Below are positions 56,613-64,000 of a DNA stretch of 64,000 bases, piece after piece. The stretch comes from Brachybacterium sillae (GTDB taxonomy: Bacteria; Actinomycetota; Actinomycetes; Actinomycetales; Dermabacteraceae), in NCBI RefSeq assembly GCF_025028335.1, contig NZ_JAFEUW010000001.1:1860001-1924000 (forward strand), given 5' to 3'. The notes under the pieces are model-generated. The model searched no databases. It was not told the origin of the DNA and worked only from the letters and a program-made list of their open reading frames with translations. Each line of letters starts with the position of its first letter. The first letter of the stretch is position 1. Both the position numbers and the translations under genes were made by a program.

Positions 56613-57328
56613 GCCCCCACCGTACGCACGGCGGCCGCGAGGGAGGTCTCCGCGCCGTCCTCGGAGACCGCCGCGACGGACAGTCCGGCCCGCCGGGCGG
56701 CCTCGGCGGTCGCGGTGTCGATCGCCACCAGCGGGATGGTGCGCAGCGGCTCCGGCGCGGCACCGGTGGTCAGGAGATCCGCCAGGCGCCGAACCTGCGA
56801 GGGGGCGGTGACGATCACGGCGTCGACGTCGGCGGGCAGATCGGGGGTGAGTTCCACCGGCCCGTAGGCGGTGACCTTGTCGACCTCCCAGCCGGCGGCC
56901 CGCAGGGCGCGGGCGAGGGCCGCACCGGAAGTGGCACCGCGCGGCAACAGGGCCCGACCGGTGGGTGCCCCGGCGGCCGCGGCGAGCGCGGCGGGGGACC
57001 GCGGTACCCGCTGGGCGGCGGTGAGCCCGTGCTCCCAGGCGGTCTCCGCGGCGGTGTGTCCGAGCGCCAGCACCCGGGTGTCGGCGGGGACCTCCCACAC
57101 GGCGGCGTCGAGGCTGCGGGCATCGGGCACCACCAGCAGCGCGTACCGGCCGGCGGCGAGCGCCGCCACAGCGGGCCGCAGCACCACCGGGTCGGACGAT
57201 TCCAGGCGCAGCACGGGCCGCTCCACCAGCTCCCACCCGGCGGCGGCGAGATGCTCACCGAGGAGATTCCCGGGGCCGGCGGGGCGGGGTGGCCGCAGGC
57301 TCAACGCCCGGCGGGGCCGCAGGGTCAT
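56609..57328 (-). CDS. HemD-like protein, first of two adjacent copies
   Basis: 239 residues, same fold and length as the next gene. In the first domain the usual TS motif is changed (YALLVVPDARSLDAAV); the second keeps VIVTAPSQVRRLADL, and VTAYGPVEL preserves the interdomain Tyr. It overlaps hemC upstream (ATGA) and hemD downstream by 4 nt. Either it is a divergent second uroporphyrinogen-III synthase or it has lost catalysis and plays a supporting role; sequence alone cannot decide. Confidence 0.75.
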   Translation of the reverse strand: MTLRPRRALSLRPPRPAGPGNLLGEHLAAAGWELVERPVLRLESSDPVVLRPAVAALAAGRYALLVVPDARSLDAAVWEVPADTRVLALGHTAAETAWEHGLTAAQRVPRSPAALAAAAGAPTGRALLPRGATSGAALARALRAAGWEVDKVTAYGPVELTPDLPADVDAVIVTAPSQVRRLADLLTTGAAPEPLRTIPLVAIDTATAEAARRAGLSVAAVSEDGAETSLAAAVRTVGA

Positions 57329-58281
57329 CGCAGCAGGTCCTCCGCGGCCCCGGCGATGAGGTCGGCGGCGCCGCGTTCCAGCAGCTCCTGGGCGAGCTCC
57401 GCACCCAGCCGGATCGCGCTCTCCTCGTCGGAGGCACCGCCGGTGAGACTGCGGGGCAGCGCCCGTTCGCCCTCCAGCAGGGTGCGGCCGTCGCCGACGC
57501 GTGCCTGCAGGGTGAGGGTGCCGTCGGCCCCGGCGCGGGCGAGGGCCGCCACGGGGGCGGCGCATCCGGCCTCGAGGGTCCGCAGCAGGGTGCGCTCGGC
57601 GGTGACCTCCGCGCGGGCGGCCGGGTCGTCGAGCTCGGCGAGCCGCCGCCCGAACCAGGAGGTGAGGTCCTCGGTGCGGCACTCGACGGCGAGGGCACCC
57701 TGGGCGGGCGCCGGGAGCATCACCGTGGGGTCGAGGGCCTCCGCGATGGCGTCCTCCCGGCCCAGGCGGCGCAACCCCGCCGCGGCCAGCACCACGGCGT
57801 CGAGGTCGGCGTCCGGGCCGATCGCCCGCGCTAGGCGGGTGTCGATGTTCCCGCGGATCCCGACCACCTGCAGGTCGGGACGGTGGCGCAGCAGCTGGGC
57901 GGCGCGGCGCGGTGACCCGGTGCCGACCCGCGCCCCCGGCGTCAGCTCCTCGAGGGTGCTGCCGCAGAGCACGTCGCGCACGTCCTCGCGGGCGGGCACC
58001 GCGGCCAGGGCGATGCCGTCGGCGGGGGCGGTGGGAAGGTCCTTGCAGGAGTGGACGATGAGGTCGACCTCCCCGTCCAGCAGCGCCTGCCGCACCGCGG
58101 TGACGAACACGCCGGTGCCGCCGATGCGGGTGAGGGGACTGGTGCGGTCCACGTCCCCGTGGGAGTGGACGTGCACCAGCTCCAGGTCGCCGTCGCCGTC
58201 GACGACCGCCGCCCCGACCGTGCCCGACTGGGCGAGGGCGAGGGCGGAGGCCCGGGTGCCGAGCCGCAGGCGGCGGGTCAT
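57325..58281 (-). CDS. hemC: Hydroxymethylbilane synthase
   Basis: Polymerises four porphobilinogens; 318 residues. RLGTRASALALAQ at the N-terminus, IVHSCKDLPT with the Lys/Asp active site, GSPRRAAQLL, VGIRGNIDTRL and the dipyrromethane attachment Cys in TLEAGCAAPVAAL (about residue 238) are all present. ATG 58281 overlaps the cpfC stop. Confidence 0.97.
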   Translation of the reverse strand: MTRRLRLGTRASALALAQSGTVGAAVVDGDGDLELVHVHSHGDVDRTSPLTRIGGTGVFVTAVRQALLDGEVDLIVHSCKDLPTAPADGIALAAVPAREDVRDVLCGSTLEELTPGARVGTGSPRRAAQLLRHRPDLQVVGIRGNIDTRLARAIGPDADLDAVVLAAAGLRRLGREDAIAEALDPTVMLPAPAQGALAVECRTEDLTSWFGRRLAELDDPAARAEVTAERTLLRTLEAGCAAPVAALARAGADGTLTLQARVGDGRTLLEGERALPRSLTGGASDEESAIRLGAELAQELLERGAADLIAGAAEDLLR

Positions 58282-59426
58282 CGGGGCGAGTCCACAGCGC
58301 TGGTCGTCGGGCGGGCCATCCGGCCGACGCAGCACTCGGGACCGCACACGTCGGGAGTCATGCCGAAGTCGGTGACGGCGCGGCGCGGGAACGACGGGTC
58401 CAGGCGCTCCTGGATCAGGTCGGCGAGGGCCGCGACGAAGCGGGGATCGCTGCCGGAGGTCGGCACCCGGCGGAAGCCGATGCCCTGCTCGGCGGCGGTC
58501 TCCTTCGCCTCGGTGTCGAGGTCCCACACCACCTCGACGTGGTCGGTGACGAAACCGATCGGCACCACCACGACGGCATCGGCGGTGCCGTCCCCGGCGA
58601 GCTGCTCGATCACGTCGTTGACGTCGGGCTCGGTCCACGGCACGTGCGGCGCACCGGAGCGGGACTGGTACACCAGCTGCCACGGCGGCATGTCCTCCCC
58701 GATCTGCTCGGCGACGTACCGGCAGGCCGCGAGGTGCTGCTCGACGTACCAGCCGCCGCTGCCCGCGCGCCGGGTCTCCGCGGGGCCGGAGGCCTCGGCC
58801 ATGGCGGTGGGGATGGAGTGCGTGGAGAACAGCACGTGGAGGCGCTCATGGCCCTCGGCGCGCAGGTCCTGCACGGCGGCGCGGGTGCCGTCGACCACCG
58901 GGTCGAGGAACCCGGGGTGGTTGAAGTACACCCGGACCTTGTCGATGGCGAGGTCCAGCCCGGTCTCCTCCAGTGCCATGCCGAAGTCCTCCCGGTACTG
59001 GCGGCAGCTGGAGTACGAGGAGTACGCACTGGTGACCAGGCCCAGCACGGCGCGCTTCCCGTCGGCGTGCATCTGCCGCACGGTGTCGGTGACGAACGGC
59101 GCCCAGTTGCGGTTGCCGAAGTACACGGGCAGGTCGAGACCCCGGGAGGCGAGCTCCGCCTCCAGGGCGGCGATCAGGGCACGGTTCTGCGCCGTGATGG
59201 GGGAGACGCCGCCGAGGGCGCGGTAGTGCCCGGCGACCTCCTCCAGGCGCTCGTCGGGGATCCCGCGGCCGCGGGTGACGTTGCGCAGGAACGGGATGAC
59301 GTCGTCCTGGCCCTCGGGCCCGCCGAAGGACGCCAGCAGCACGGCGTCGTAGTCGCGCGGGGTGCCGCGGCGGCAGTGGGTCTCGCTGTCCTTCGGGACG
59401 GCGAGGGGCGCGGGAAGATCACTCAT
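58278..59426 (-). CDS. cpfC: Coproporphyrin ferrochelatase
   Basis: A 382-residue cytoplasmic chelatase that inserts iron into coproporphyrin III in this pathway (family knowledge; classical annotation hemH). LLASFGGPEGQDDVIPFLRN, VYFGNRNWAPFVTDTV and HVLFSTHSIPTAMAEASG (with the metal-site His) are diagnostic. A C-terminal CGPECCVG together with the Cys in SSCRQYREDF suggests a [2Fe-2S] cluster, as in other actinobacterial ferrochelatases. Confidence 0.95.
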   Translation of the reverse strand: MSDLPAPLAVPKDSETHCRRGTPRDYDAVLLASFGGPEGQDDVIPFLRNVTRGRGIPDERLEEVAGHYRALGGVSPITAQNRALIAALEAELASRGLDLPVYFGNRNWAPFVTDTVRQMHADGKRAVLGLVTSAYSSYSSCRQYREDFGMALEETGLDLAIDKVRVYFNHPGFLDPVVDGTRAAVQDLRAEGHERLHVLFSTHSIPTAMAEASGPAETRRAGSGGWYVEQHLAACRYVAEQIGEDMPPWQLVYQSRSGAPHVPWTEPDVNDVIEQLAGDGTADAVVVVPIGFVTDHVEVVWDLDTEAKETAAEQGIGFRRVPTSGSDPRFVAALADLIQERLDPSFPRRAVTDFGMTPDVCGPECCVGRMARPTTSAVDSPR

Positions 59427-59444
59427 GGGGGTCTCCTTCCGGGG

Positions 59445-60128
59445 TCAGACCAGGAGGGCGGCGACGTCGTCGAGGGTGTCGAGGCGACGGCCGACGTGGA
59501 AGGGCAGCTCGTCGCGCACGTGACGGCGGGCCTGGGAGTAGCGCAGGTGGCGCATCATGTCGACGAGGTCGTGCAGCTCCTCCGCCTCGAAGGACAGCAG
59601 CCACTCGTAGTCACCGAGCGCGAAGGCCGCCACCGTGTTGGCGTTGACCTGCGGGTAGTCGCGGCCGAGCATCCCGTGCTCGCGCAGCATCTCCCGGCGC
59701 TCCTCCTCCGGCAGCAGGTACCACTCGTAGGAGCGGACGAAGGGGTAGACGGTGATCCACCGCTCCCGGGTGCGCTTGGTGTCCATGAAGCTGGGGATGT
59801 GGGAGGCGGTGAACTCGGCCTGGCGGTGCACCCCGGCGGCGGCCCATTCCCGGGTCAGCCAGGTGCCGGGCAGGGAGTTCTCGAACTCCCGCAGGGCTCC
59901 CTGCAGCGCCTCCGGCTTCTCCGCCACCAGCCACAGCATGAGGTCGTCCTCGGCGCGGAAGGCGGAGGCGTCGTAGAAGCCCAGCACCTCGGCGCCCTCC
60001 GCCTCCATCAGCGAGACGGTGTCGGCGAGGGCCGCGGAGACCTGCTCGGCGGTGACGTCACCGTCGTCGCCGAGGCCGGAGATCCGCCGGAAGACGGTGT
60101 AGGAGGTGTAGCGGATGATCTCACTCAT
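59445..60128 (-). CDS. chdC: Coproheme decarboxylase (HemQ)
   Basis: Converts coproheme to haem b by two oxidative decarboxylations; 227 residues, one chlorite-dismutase-like domain as in actinobacteria. TSYTVFRRI at the start, FMDTKRTRERWITVYPFVRS with the conserved catalytic-region Tyr, EWYLLP and the C-terminal RHLRYSQARRHVRDELPF are seen. It overlaps cgoX by 8 nt. Confidence 0.95.
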   Translation of the reverse strand: MSEIIRYTSYTVFRRISGLGDDGDVTAEQVSAALADTVSLMEAEGAEVLGFYDASAFRAEDDLMLWLVAEKPEALQGALREFENSLPGTWLTREWAAAGVHRQAEFTASHIPSFMDTKRTRERWITVYPFVRSYEWYLLPEEERREMLREHGMLGRDYPQVNANTVAAFALGDYEWLLSFEAEELHDLVDMMRHLRYSQARRHVRDELPFHVGRRLDTLDDVAALLV

Positions 60129-61545
60129 CGGGGGTGTCCTTCCTGGTGGGCAGGGTGTGCGGGGTGGGGGTGCCGCGGCGCTGCGCGGCGGTGACGATCG
60201 CGGCCAGGCCCGGACCGGCGCGCCAGGAGCCGACCAGCTCCAACCGCGGCTCGTCCTCGAGGGCCGCATCCAGGTCCGTGAGGGACTGCCGGTGTCCGCG
60301 GCGCGGCGGCCGCATGGCCTCCGGCCAGGTGATGATGCGGGCGTCCCGCAGCTGCGCACGGGTCAGTGGAACCTGCAGGATCGCGGAGGCGTCGGCGAGG
60401 GCGAGATCGACCAGGCCGTCCTCGGCGGGCAGCTCCTCCCCGGGCCGCCCGTACGACAGCCGCACCACGTGGCCGTGGGGGCCGACGGCGCGCTGCGCGG
60501 CCTGCTGCACGTGCTCCCATTTGGCACTGGCGTGGGTGAGGGCCTTGGCGCGGATACCGGGGGTGTGCGGGGCGACGAGCGCGCCGGTGCCGCTGGGGAA
60601 GTCGTCGAGCGCCGGGGCGTCCAGCAGCAGCGCCACCAGGCGGACCGGAGCGGCCGGGGTCTCGGGGATCGCGGCCGCGAGCCGCGGCGCGGCCTGCGCG
60701 AGCAGCACCCGGGAGGCGGCGGGGGAGAGCGCCAGCACCAGGTGATCGGCGCGGTGAGTCTCACCGTCCTCCGCCGCGACGGCCCAGTCGCCGTCGGCCC
60801 CCCGCTGCACCGCGGTGACGCGCCGGCCGGTGCGCACATCGAGGTCCCGGGAGAGGGCCGCGGGCAGCTCCGCCATGGTGGGGGTGATCGCCCGCACCGC
60901 CGTCCCGGCGCTCGCCTCGCCCGGGCGACCGGAGCGGCCCCCGGTGCGCAGGGCCCGGACGGCGGCGGCGAGGCTGCCGTGCTCCCGCAACGCGGGCAGC
61001 AGGGCGGGGGCGACCGCCTCCAGGTCCAGGGTGGCGGGGTCGGCACTGTGTACCCCGCCGACCAACGGCGCCACCAGGCGATCGGCGACGGCGCGGCCCA
61101 TCCTGCGGCGCACCAGCTGCTGCACCGTCACACCCGGCCGGTCGCCGATCCGGGCGGGCAGCACGGCATCGAGCCGGGCCCGCCAGGTGCCGCGGCGCCC
61201 GAGCACCGCCCGCACCGCGGGATCGGACAGGTCCCCGGGGATGCCGAGCACCCCACCGCCCGGTGCCACATGCACCCCGTCGGCGGACACCAGACGGCTG
61301 GACAGGCCGCTGCGGGGCGCGGCCGTGGGCAACCGGAGCTCGGTGGCGAGGCGTTCCACGGCGCCGCCGGCCACGGAGAAGGCCTCCGCCCCGGCGTTCA
61401 CGGGCAGACCGCCGAGCTCGACCGCGGCGACCGCACCTCCCGGCGCGTCCTCCGCCTCGAGCACCACCACCTCGTGCCCCGCCGCCGCGTGCTGCCGGGC
61501 GGCGAGCAGCCCGGTGATGCCTCCGCCGACGACCACCACTCTCAC
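60121..61545 (-). CDS. cgoX: Coproporphyrinogen III oxidase, FAD-type (HemY/CgoX)
   Basis: A 474-residue FAD enzyme that oxidises coproporphyrinogen III to coproporphyrin III with oxygen. VVVVGGGITGLLAARQHA and VVLEAEDAPGGAVA form the FAD site; GLPVNAGAEAFSV is the family second motif. The C-terminal WPEAMRPPRRGHRQSL and SWRAGPGLAAIVTAAQR agree. It overlaps hemE by 4 nt. Confidence 0.94.
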   Translation of the reverse strand: MRVVVVGGGITGLLAARQHAAAGHEVVVLEAEDAPGGAVAAVELGGLPVNAGAEAFSVAGGAVERLATELRLPTAAPRSGLSSRLVSADGVHVAPGGGVLGIPGDLSDPAVRAVLGRRGTWRARLDAVLPARIGDRPGVTVQQLVRRRMGRAVADRLVAPLVGGVHSADPATLDLEAVAPALLPALREHGSLAAAVRALRTGGRSGRPGEASAGTAVRAITPTMAELPAALSRDLDVRTGRRVTAVQRGADGDWAVAAEDGETHRADHLVLALSPAASRVLLAQAAPRLAAAIPETPAAPVRLVALLLDAPALDDFPSGTGALVAPHTPGIRAKALTHASAKWEHVQQAAQRAVGPHGHVVRLSYGRPGEELPAEDGLVDLALADASAILQVPLTRAQLRDARIITWPEAMRPPRRGHRQSLTDLDAALEDEPRLELVGSWRAGPGLAAIVTAAQRRGTPTPHTLPTRKDTPDE

Positions 61546-62663
61546 GGGCGCGTCCCCTCCTCGGTCACGCCCTCATGGATCATCGCCACGAGGTCGGTGA
61601 GCACCTGCGGGTCGGTCTCCGGCGGCACCCCGTGGCCGAGGTTCACCACGTGCCCGGCGGCGCCCCGGCCGCGACGCAGCACGTCCTGCACCTCGGCCCG
61701 GCGGGTCGCCTCGTCGGTGAACAGCACGGCCGGGTCGATGTTGCCCTGCACCGCGGTGCCGGCCGGCAGACGCCGCACGGCCTCATCCAGCGGCAATCGG
61801 TGGTCGACACCCATGGCGGTGGCGCCGGCGGCGTGCATGTCCTCCAGCAGGTGACCGGCGCCGACGCCGAAGTGGATCCGCGGCACCGGAAGGTCGGCGA
61901 CGTGCGCGAGGGTCGCGGCGGAGTGCTGCTGCACATGCGTCCGGTAGGTCGCGGAGGACAGCGACCCGACCCACGAGTCGAACAGCTGCACCGCCCGGGC
62001 TCCCGAGAGCACCTGGGCGTGCAGGAAGCGGCCGGAGACCTCCGCCACCCAGGAGGCGAGTCGGTCCCACAGGTCGGGACGGGAGCGCATCAGGGCACGG
62101 GTGCGCAGGTGGTCGCGGCTGGGCCCGCCCTCGACCATGTAGCTCGCCACGGTGAACGGCGCCCCGGCGAAACCGATCAGCGGGGTGGTGCCGAGTTCCG
62201 CGATGCTGCGCCGCACGGCCTCCCGGATCGGCTCCAGCGCCGCCTCGAAGTCCTCGCCGAGCACCGGCAGGGCGTCGATGTCGGCCTCGGTGCGCACCGG
62301 GTGGGCGAAGACGGGGCCGCGGCCCGGCTGGATCTCCACCTGCAGCCCGGCGAGCATCACCGGCACGACGATGTCGGAGAAGAAGATCCCCGCATCGACG
62401 CGGTGGCGGCGCACCGGCTGGACCGTGATCTCCGCCACCAGATCGGGACGCACGCAGCTGTCGAGCATGCCGATGCCCTCGCGGACCTTCCGGTACTCGG
62501 GCAGGGATCGGCCGGCCTGGCGCATGAACCAGACCGACGGCGGGGCGTCCACCGCGTGCCCCAGCAGCCGCTCGACCAGCGGGTCCGCTGCGGGGTCCAC
62601 CCCCGTCGCGGAAGCTGACGCGGCGTCACCAAAAAGGGCCTCTGACGTGCCGTTCCGTTCCAT
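61542..62663 (-). CDS. hemE: Uroporphyrinogen decarboxylase
   Basis: Removes four acetate carboxyls to give coproporphyrinogen III; 373 residues. WFMRQAGRSLPEYRKVREG (signature 1, with the Arg residues binding substrate), IFFSDIVVPVMLAGL, GFAGAPFTVASYMVEGG (signature 2) and VNLGHGVPPETDP are all intact. It is the first gene of the nine-gene minus-strand operon, divergent from hemA. The N-terminal about 25 residues before VERLLGH look non-conserved. Confidence 0.96.
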   Translation of the reverse strand: MERNGTSEALFGDAASASATGVDPAADPLVERLLGHAVDAPPSVWFMRQAGRSLPEYRKVREGIGMLDSCVRPDLVAEITVQPVRRHRVDAGIFFSDIVVPVMLAGLQVEIQPGRGPVFAHPVRTEADIDALPVLGEDFEAALEPIREAVRRSIAELGTTPLIGFAGAPFTVASYMVEGGPSRDHLRTRALMRSRPDLWDRLASWVAEVSGRFLHAQVLSGARAVQLFDSWVGSLSSATYRTHVQQHSAATLAHVADLPVPRIHFGVGAGHLLEDMHAAGATAMGVDHRLPLDEAVRRLPAGTAVQGNIDPAVLFTDEATRRAEVQDVLRRGRGAAGHVVNLGHGVPPETDPQVLTDLVAMIHEGVTEEGTRP

Positions 62664-62713
62664 CGCTCACCATTGTGCACGCTCCGCGTCAGGACCCCGA
62701 TACGATCGCGGGC
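62664..62713. promoter_or_regulatory. Compact divergent promoter hemE / hemA
   Basis: Only 50 bp separate the two start codons. TACGAT at 62701-62706 lies 7 nt before the hemA ATG with no ribosome binding site, so hemA mRNA is likely leaderless. The promoters of both transcription units must overlap or extend into coding sequence, which would let one regulator act on the whole pathway. No known operator is visible. Confidence 0.45.
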
Positions 62714-64000
62714 ATGCTCGTCGCCCTCCGCGCCACCCACGAGCGCCTCGACCTCGGGGTGCTCGATGCGCTCACCCGGAACGTCGACGAGCTGGATGCC
62801 ACCATCGCCGCCGTCGAGGCCGAACGCGCCGGGGCCGAGGGGACCGAGCCCGTGCTCGACGGCTGGGTCGTGGTCGCCACCTGCAACCGCCTCGAGGTGT
62901 ACCTCGACACCCGCCGCTTCCATGACGGCATCGATGTGGTGGTCGAGGCGGTGCACCGCACCAGCGGCCTGGACCGCGAGATGGTGCCGATGTGCTTCGA
63001 GACCGCCGTCGACGCCCCCGTCAGCCAGCACCTGTATGAGGTGACCGCCGGTCTGCGGTCCATCGTGCTGGGGGAGGCGGAGATCGCCGGTCAGGTTCGC
63101 GGCGCCTTCGACCGGGCGCAGTCGGCCGGTCGCACCACGAGCATGTTGCACGACCTGTTCCAGGTGGGGTTCCGGCATGCGAAGCGCGTGGCCCGCGAGG
63201 CCCCCGTCGGTGCCGCGGGCCGCTCCGGGGTGTCGGTGGCCCTGGACCGCGCCGAGACCGCCCTGGCCGCCTCGGGCCGGTCCCTGGTCGGCGCCCGCGT
63301 GCTGATCATCGGCACCGGCGCCTATGCCCGCCTGGGCATCGCCGAGCTGCATCGTCGCGGCGCCGGCATGGTGCAGGTGTTCTCCGGCAGCGGCCGGGCC
63401 GATGGTTTCGCCGAGCGGCATGACGCGCTGGCCGCCGACGATCTGCAGGTGGCGGCGCAGGCCGATCTGATCCTCGCGGCCTCCGGCCGCGGCGCCGTGC
63501 TGCGGCCGCAGCACCTCGCTGACCGCCCCGTGGTGGTGCTGGACCTGGCCCTGCACTCCGATCTCGACCCGGCGGTGCGGGAGCTGCCGCAGGTGCGGGT
63601 GATCGGCCTGGAGGATCTCGCCGTCGGCACCGATGCGGTGGCCGCCCCGGCCCTCGCCACGGCGCAGAGCATCATCGCCGAGGGGGTGGACGCCTTCGGG
63701 GCCCTCCGCCGCGCCCGTCAGGTGGATCCGGCGGTCACCGCGCTGCGGGAGGCCGTCGAGGAGGCCCTCGATGCCGAGTCCAGCCGGTTGCGGCAGACGC
63801 TCTCCGATGAGGCCGCCGACGAGGTGGAGCGCAGCGTCCGACGGGTGATGGCGCGGGTGATGCACGCCCCCACCGCCCGGGCCCGGGAACTCGCCCACAA
63901 CGGCCATGCCGACGAGTACGTGCGGGCGTTCCACACCGTCTTCGGGGTGGATCTCGGCTCGGTGCACGAGGAGAACGTCTCCCACGAGTGGATGCGGCTG
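62714..64000 (+). CDS. hemA: Glutamyl-tRNA reductase, 3' end outside window
   Basis: First committed step of the C5 pathway, reducing glutamyl-tRNA to glutamate-1-semialdehyde. 429 codons are visible with no stop before the window ends. The catalytic Cys57 is in VVATCNRLEVY; GLRSIVLGEAEIAGQVR is the second signature; LIIGTGAYARLGIAEL is the NADPH domain; and a dimerisation helix follows. The start codon MLVALRATHERLDL aligns with the family. Confidence 0.96.
   Translation, partial: MLVALRATHERLDLGVLDALTRNVDELDATIAAVEAERAGAEGTEPVLDGWVVVATCNRLEVYLDTRRFHDGIDVVVEAVHRTSGLDREMVPMCFETAVDAPVSQHLYEVTAGLRSIVLGEAEIAGQVRGAFDRAQSAGRTTSMLHDLFQVGFRHAKRVAREAPVGAAGRSGVSVALDRAETALAASGRSLVGARVLIIGTGAYARLGIAELHRRGAGMVQVFSGSGRADGFAERHDALAADDLQVAAQADLILAASGRGAVLRPQHLADRPVVVLDLALHSDLDPAVRELPQVRVIGLEDLAVGTDAVAAPALATAQSIIAEGVDAFGALRRARQVDPAVTALREAVEEALDAESSRLRQTLSDEAADEVERSVRRVMARVMHAPTARARELAHNGHADEYVRAFHTVFGVDLGSVHEENVSHEWMRL

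Overview
The window is a stretch of a high-GC Gram-positive chromosome, almost certainly an actinobacterium of the Micrococcales. Three things point there: the gene order crgA - DUF881 - sortase E - pabA - pknB - pknA - pbpA - rodA - pstP - fhaB - fhaA, the coproporphyrin-dependent haem pathway with ChdC (HemQ), and the many start codons that lie 6-8 nt behind a -10-like hexamer (leaderless style). A genus cannot be fixed from sequence alone; Dermabacteraceae-like organisms would fit. In mycobacteria the crgA-fhaA block, pheA and serS all lie close to oriC, so this window may also be origin-proximal (inference).

Layout. 1-6.7 kb: a membrane protein and its GntR/YtrA-type regulator, pheA, a lipid kinase, serS, a HAD phosphatase and a quinone oxidoreductase. 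6.9-14.9 kb: tRNA-Ser(UGA), then a defence locus with a 1616-residue single-chain type ISP restriction-modification enzyme and a GIY-YIG/DUF4357 gene overlapping it by 4 nt. The second gene is split by an IS1634-like insertion sequence with a 39-bp target duplication and a duplicated left end. 15-21.5 kb: bioY, a GH31 glycosidase, a Bcp-type peroxiredoxin, tRNA-Ser(GCU), a broken threonine/serine exporter and a formate/nitrite transporter. 21.8-26.2 kb: a ppc gene that needs one base to be read through, then a repeat-rich segment with a DUF559 gene between two copies of a palindromic repeat.

26.2-32.4 kb holds a divergent lipid cluster: an acyl-CoA reductase fused to a HAD-IB phosphatase, facing an SDR reductase, a PlsC acyltransferase, an alkyl-DHAP-synthase-like flavoenzyme and a small unknown gene. 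Together these have the activities expected for glycerol ether lipid synthesis. 32.5-45.5 kb: tRNA-Arg(ACG), crgA, DUF881, sortase E, a small membrane protein, and the minus-strand cell-wall and signalling operon fhaA to pabA, with an L,D-transpeptidase upstream. 45.7-53.3 kb: a serine hydrolase, a UDP-sulfoquinovose-synthase-like gene (sqdB), a Tat-exported protein of unknown role, an SqdX-like glycosyltransferase and the transhydrogenase pair pntAB. 53.5-64 kb: hemL, hemB, two adjacent hemD-like genes, hemC, cpfC, chdC, cgoX and hemE in one tightly overlapping minus-strand operon, divergent from hemA, which runs off the window.

The most interesting points are the ether-lipid-like cluster, the sulfolipid gene pair, the family of near-perfect hairpin repeats with covarying arms placed just after gene ends, and the type ISP/GIY-YIG locus caught with a long-TSD insertion.
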